Assembly (NCBI GenBank): GCA_934167165.1
Contig: CAKPKG010000012.1
Location: forward strand, 1-35,295
Direction: 5' to 3'
DNA: 35,295 nucleotides
From: an uncultured Clostridia bacterium
Lineage (GTDB): Bacteria > Bacillota > Clostridia > TANB77 > CAG-508
The notes beneath the pieces were generated by a model. That model did no database searches and was not told where the DNA came from. It worked only from the letters and a program-made list of their open reading frames with translations. The position numbers and the translations under genes are program-made. Within the stretch, counting starts at the first letter, position 1. Each line of letters opens with the position of its first letter. This document shows positions 33,472 to 35,295 of the stretch, in pieces.

Positions 33472-34748
33472 TTAATCAAACCATTCCATTTCCCAATCTA
33501 TAAATTTTACTGTATCTCCTTCTTTTATTCCCATTTGTTTTAGTCTGTCTTCCACTCCTAAAAATCTAATACTTTTTTGGAAATAATATAAAGATTCATT
33601 ATCTTCTAGGTTTGCTCTTCTTAGTATTTTTTCTATAGCTGGTCCATCTACAATATATACACCATTTTCTATTCTTACATTAAAGCCTTCTTCTTCTTTC
33701 TTTAATGTATATACTTTTCTTTCTTCAACTTCTTCTACATCTTCTTTTGGTAAATCTTTTAGCACTTTTGATACATGTGTAAATAGTTCTTTTAAGCCTT
33801 CTCCTGTTGCTGCTGATATTTTAAATATTTCCATATTCTTTTCTTTTGCTAAATTTTCTAATTGTTCATATAAAGTTTTATCTTGCATAACATCTATTTT
33901 GTTAGCAACTATTATTTGTTTTCTTGTACTTAATTTTTCACTATATTTTTTTAGTTCCTGGTTTATTGTTTTAAAGTCTTCTACTGGATTTCTTCCTTCT
34001 GAACCTGAAGCATCAATAACATGTAATAAAAGTCTTGTTCTCTCTATATGTCTTAAAAATCTTAACCCTAAACCTGTACCCTCACTTGCTCCTTCTATAA
34101 TTCCTGGTATATCTGCAAGTACAAAACTATCTCCAAATTCTGTTTTTACAACTCCTAAATTTGGTTCTAATGTTGTAAAATGATAGTTTGCAATTTTAGG
34201 TCTTGCAGATGTTACCATTGAAAGTATTGTAGATTTTCCAACACTTGGGAATCCTATAAGTCCAACATCTGCTAAAAGCTTTAATTCTAATATTACTTCT
34301 TTTTCTATTCCCTTTTCTCCATCTTGTGCAAATCTTGGAGCTTGTCTTGTTGATGTTGCAAAATGTGAATTTCCTTTTCCTCCTCTTCCTCCTGGAAGTA
34401 TTAACTCACATTGTCCTTCTTTGGATAAATCTGCAATTAGTTCTCCTGTTTCTGCATCTTTTACAACTGTTCCAATTGGTACTTTAATATATAGGTCTTC
34501 TCCAGATTTTCCGAAAGCATCTATTTCCACTTCCATTTTGACCATTTTCTGCTTTATATTTTTTGTTATATCTAAAGTTTATTAATGTATTGGAATCTGG
34601 GTCAACAACGAAGTATATGTCTCCACCTTTTCCACCATCTCCACCATCTGGTCCTCCTGCTGCTACATATTTTTCACGTCTAAATGTAACTGCACCATTT
34701 CCTCCGGTTTCCTGATTTAATTATTATTTTTGTATAGTCTATAAACAT
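33472..34748 (-). CDS. obg: GTPase Obg, joined by two CGG +1 frameshifts
   Basis: An essential ribosome-associated GTPase that also affects sporulation entry in B. subtilis. The ATG at 34748 overlaps the trpS stop (TAATG), after AAGGAG at 7 nt. The zero frame meets CGG after codon 14 (SGN-CGG) and, after the shift, again at CGG after codon 78 (RCF-CGG). Skipping the C in each restores SGNGGNGAVTFRREKYV, GGPDGGDGGKGGDIYFVVD and then FGKSGEDLYIKV, and the complete 424-aa protein: glycine-rich Obg domain, G domain (GFPSVGKST, DIPGIIEGASEG, NKID) and C-terminal OCT domain. Without the shifts no frame encodes the Obg domain together with the G domain. Confidence 0.94.
34511..34513 (-). other. second CGG recoding site in obg
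   Basis: Zero frame TGC TTT CGG AAA ATC; skipping the C gives TTT GGA AAA TCT GGA GAA GAC, the FGKSGED segment. Gly79. Confidence 0.88.
34704..34706 (-). other. first CGG recoding site in obg
   Basis: Zero frame GGA AAC CGG AGG AAA; skipping the C gives AAC GGA GGA AAT GGT, the SGNGGNG segment. Gly15. Confidence 0.9.
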
Positions 34749-35295
34749 TATTCTTCTCCTTCAAAGTAGTCTAATTTCATTGCTTTTCTTACTTTTGCCA
34801 TTGTTTCTTTTGCTTTTTTTCTTGCTTTTTCTGTTCCTTCCATTAGTATTTTATCTACTAGTTCTGGATGTGCCTCGTAATATTCTCTTTTTTCTCTAAT
34901 TGGTTTTAAAGTTTCTATAATATTTTTTGCAAGTTCTCTTTTACATGCTACACATCCACGTTTTCCTGCTCTACATTCTTCACATATTTTGCTTAATTCT
35001 TCTTTTGGTGTAAATAAATTGTGGTAATATGCAACCATACATATATCAGGGTTTCCTAAATCATCTTTTCTTATTCTATTTGGATCTGTTACAGCCCCCA
35101 TTACTTTTTTAGTAATTTCTTCTTCTGAATCTGATAAATATATTGCATTTCCTAGTGATTTCCCCATTTTTTCGTTTCCATCTAAACCTTTTATTCTTTT
35201 TGTATTTGAAAGAACTGCTTCTGGATGTGCCTCGTAATATTCTCTTTTTTCTCTAATTGGTTTTAAAGTTTCTATAATATTTTTTGCAAGTTCTC
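34748..35295 (-). CDS. trpS: tryptophanyl-tRNA synthetase, C-terminal part (right end suspect)
   Basis: The frame is open from the window edge to TAA at 34748. GLDGNEKMGKSLGNAIYLSD is the class I KMSKS region (here KMGKS), followed by the helical anticodon-binding part with four Cys (CEECRAGKRGCVACKREL) as in some Firmicutes TrpRS. Upstream of the KMSKS block, where the Rossmann domain should be, the sequence repeats the protein's own segment ELAKNIIETLKPIREKREYY exactly (35219-35295). This is probably an assembly fault at the contig end, so only 34748-35218 is trustworthy. Stop overlaps the obg start (TAATG), so the genes are translationally coupled. Confidence 0.85.
   Translation of the reverse strand, partial: ELAKNIIETLKPIREKREYYEAHPEAVLSNTKRIKGLDGNEKMGKSLGNAIYLSDSEEEITKKVMGAVTDPNRIRKDDLGNPDICMVAYYHNLFTPKEELSKICEECRAGKRGCVACKRELAKNIIETLKPIREKREYYEAHPELVDKILMEGTEKARKKAKETMAKVRKAMKLDYFEGEE
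34862..34938. repeat. 77-bp direct repeat, internal copy
   Basis: Identical to 35219-35295 over 77 bases, in the same reading frame (offset 357 nt, 119 codons). Confidence 0.95.
35219..35295. repeat. 77-bp direct repeat, terminal copy at the window end
   Basis: Exact copy of 34862-34938 ending at the last base. Exact length 77 and terminal place suggest an assembly-graph overlap rather than a real gene duplication. Confidence 0.95.

Noticed and set aside
34541..34575. A third frameshift in obg near the run of six T
   Set aside because: On careful joining of the bases the frame is intact (AAC AAA AAA TAT AAA); only the two CGG shifts are needed.
21897..34706. Sequencing or assembly error as the cause of the five frameshifts
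   Set aside because: All five are the same event (C before GG), none is in a homopolymer, and CGG is otherwise missing from every gene frame; random errors would not show this. It stays testable from reads.
20564..35295. CRISPR arrays, rRNA genes, insertion sequences with transposase, prophage genes
   Set aside because: None seen anywhere in the window; repeats present are palindromes or the terminal duplication.

Overview
The window is AT-rich DNA from a spore-forming member of the Clostridia (Bacillota). It has the low-GC codon style (AGA for Arg), strong AGGAGG-type ribosome binding sites and several TTG/GTG starts. It carries the sporulation genes sigH and spoIVA and the Firmicutes order rimP-nusA-ylxR-infB-rbfA-nrnA-truB. 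Almost every gene is on the minus strand. The right end looks like a contig end: the last 77 bases repeat an internal segment exactly.

Layout, left to right: start of a membrane protein (1-68); an NAD-dependent epimerase; a decayed stretch (1210-2020) with remnants of Zn-ribbon, ABC transporter and MarR genes; lysS; a secreted dockerin/Ig-like/NlpC-P60 protein; tRNA-Glu(CTC); a secreted HExxH protein; mrnC-rbgA; an Ig-like membrane protein; dinD; a membrane protein split by a CGG codon; the truB...rimP translation operon; a sortase facing a probable surface substrate; ychF; tRNA-Thr(GGT); sigH; dtd; an 81-aa unknown; ligA; pgsA; punA; nadE; spoIVA; a 50-aa unknown; an FtsZ without its tail; a 220-aa unknown; lexA; obg; and the 3' part of trpS. 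Three related palindromic elements (18984-19178, 23222-23370, 28901-29033) and an unrelated 121-nt hairpin between rbfA and infB lie between genes.

The main discovery candidate is a recoding system based on the codon CGG. Reading every plus-strand 'ccg' against the gene frames, I found no in-frame CGG in any intact gene. In-frame CGG occurs five times, and each one sits exactly where a gene breaks and continues in the +1 frame: sigH (21899), spoIVA (30475), obg twice (34706 and 34513), and two adjacent small membrane ORFs (11363). In all five, skipping the C and reading the next triplet as Gly (GGA four times, GGC once) restores one full-length protein: SpoIVA 492 aa, Obg 424 aa, SigH about 222 aa, membrane protein 156 aa. 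In sigH, spoIVA and obg the restored Gly fits the family; in spoIVA and the first obg site it lies in a recognised motif (the P-loop, the glycine-rich domain). Obg is essential in the bacteria studied, so ordinary pseudogenisation is unlikely. CGG thus looks like an otherwise unused codon that works as a +1 frameshift signal, or CGGN works as a four-base glycine codon. Three of the four affected genes act in sporulation, so the shift could be regulatory.
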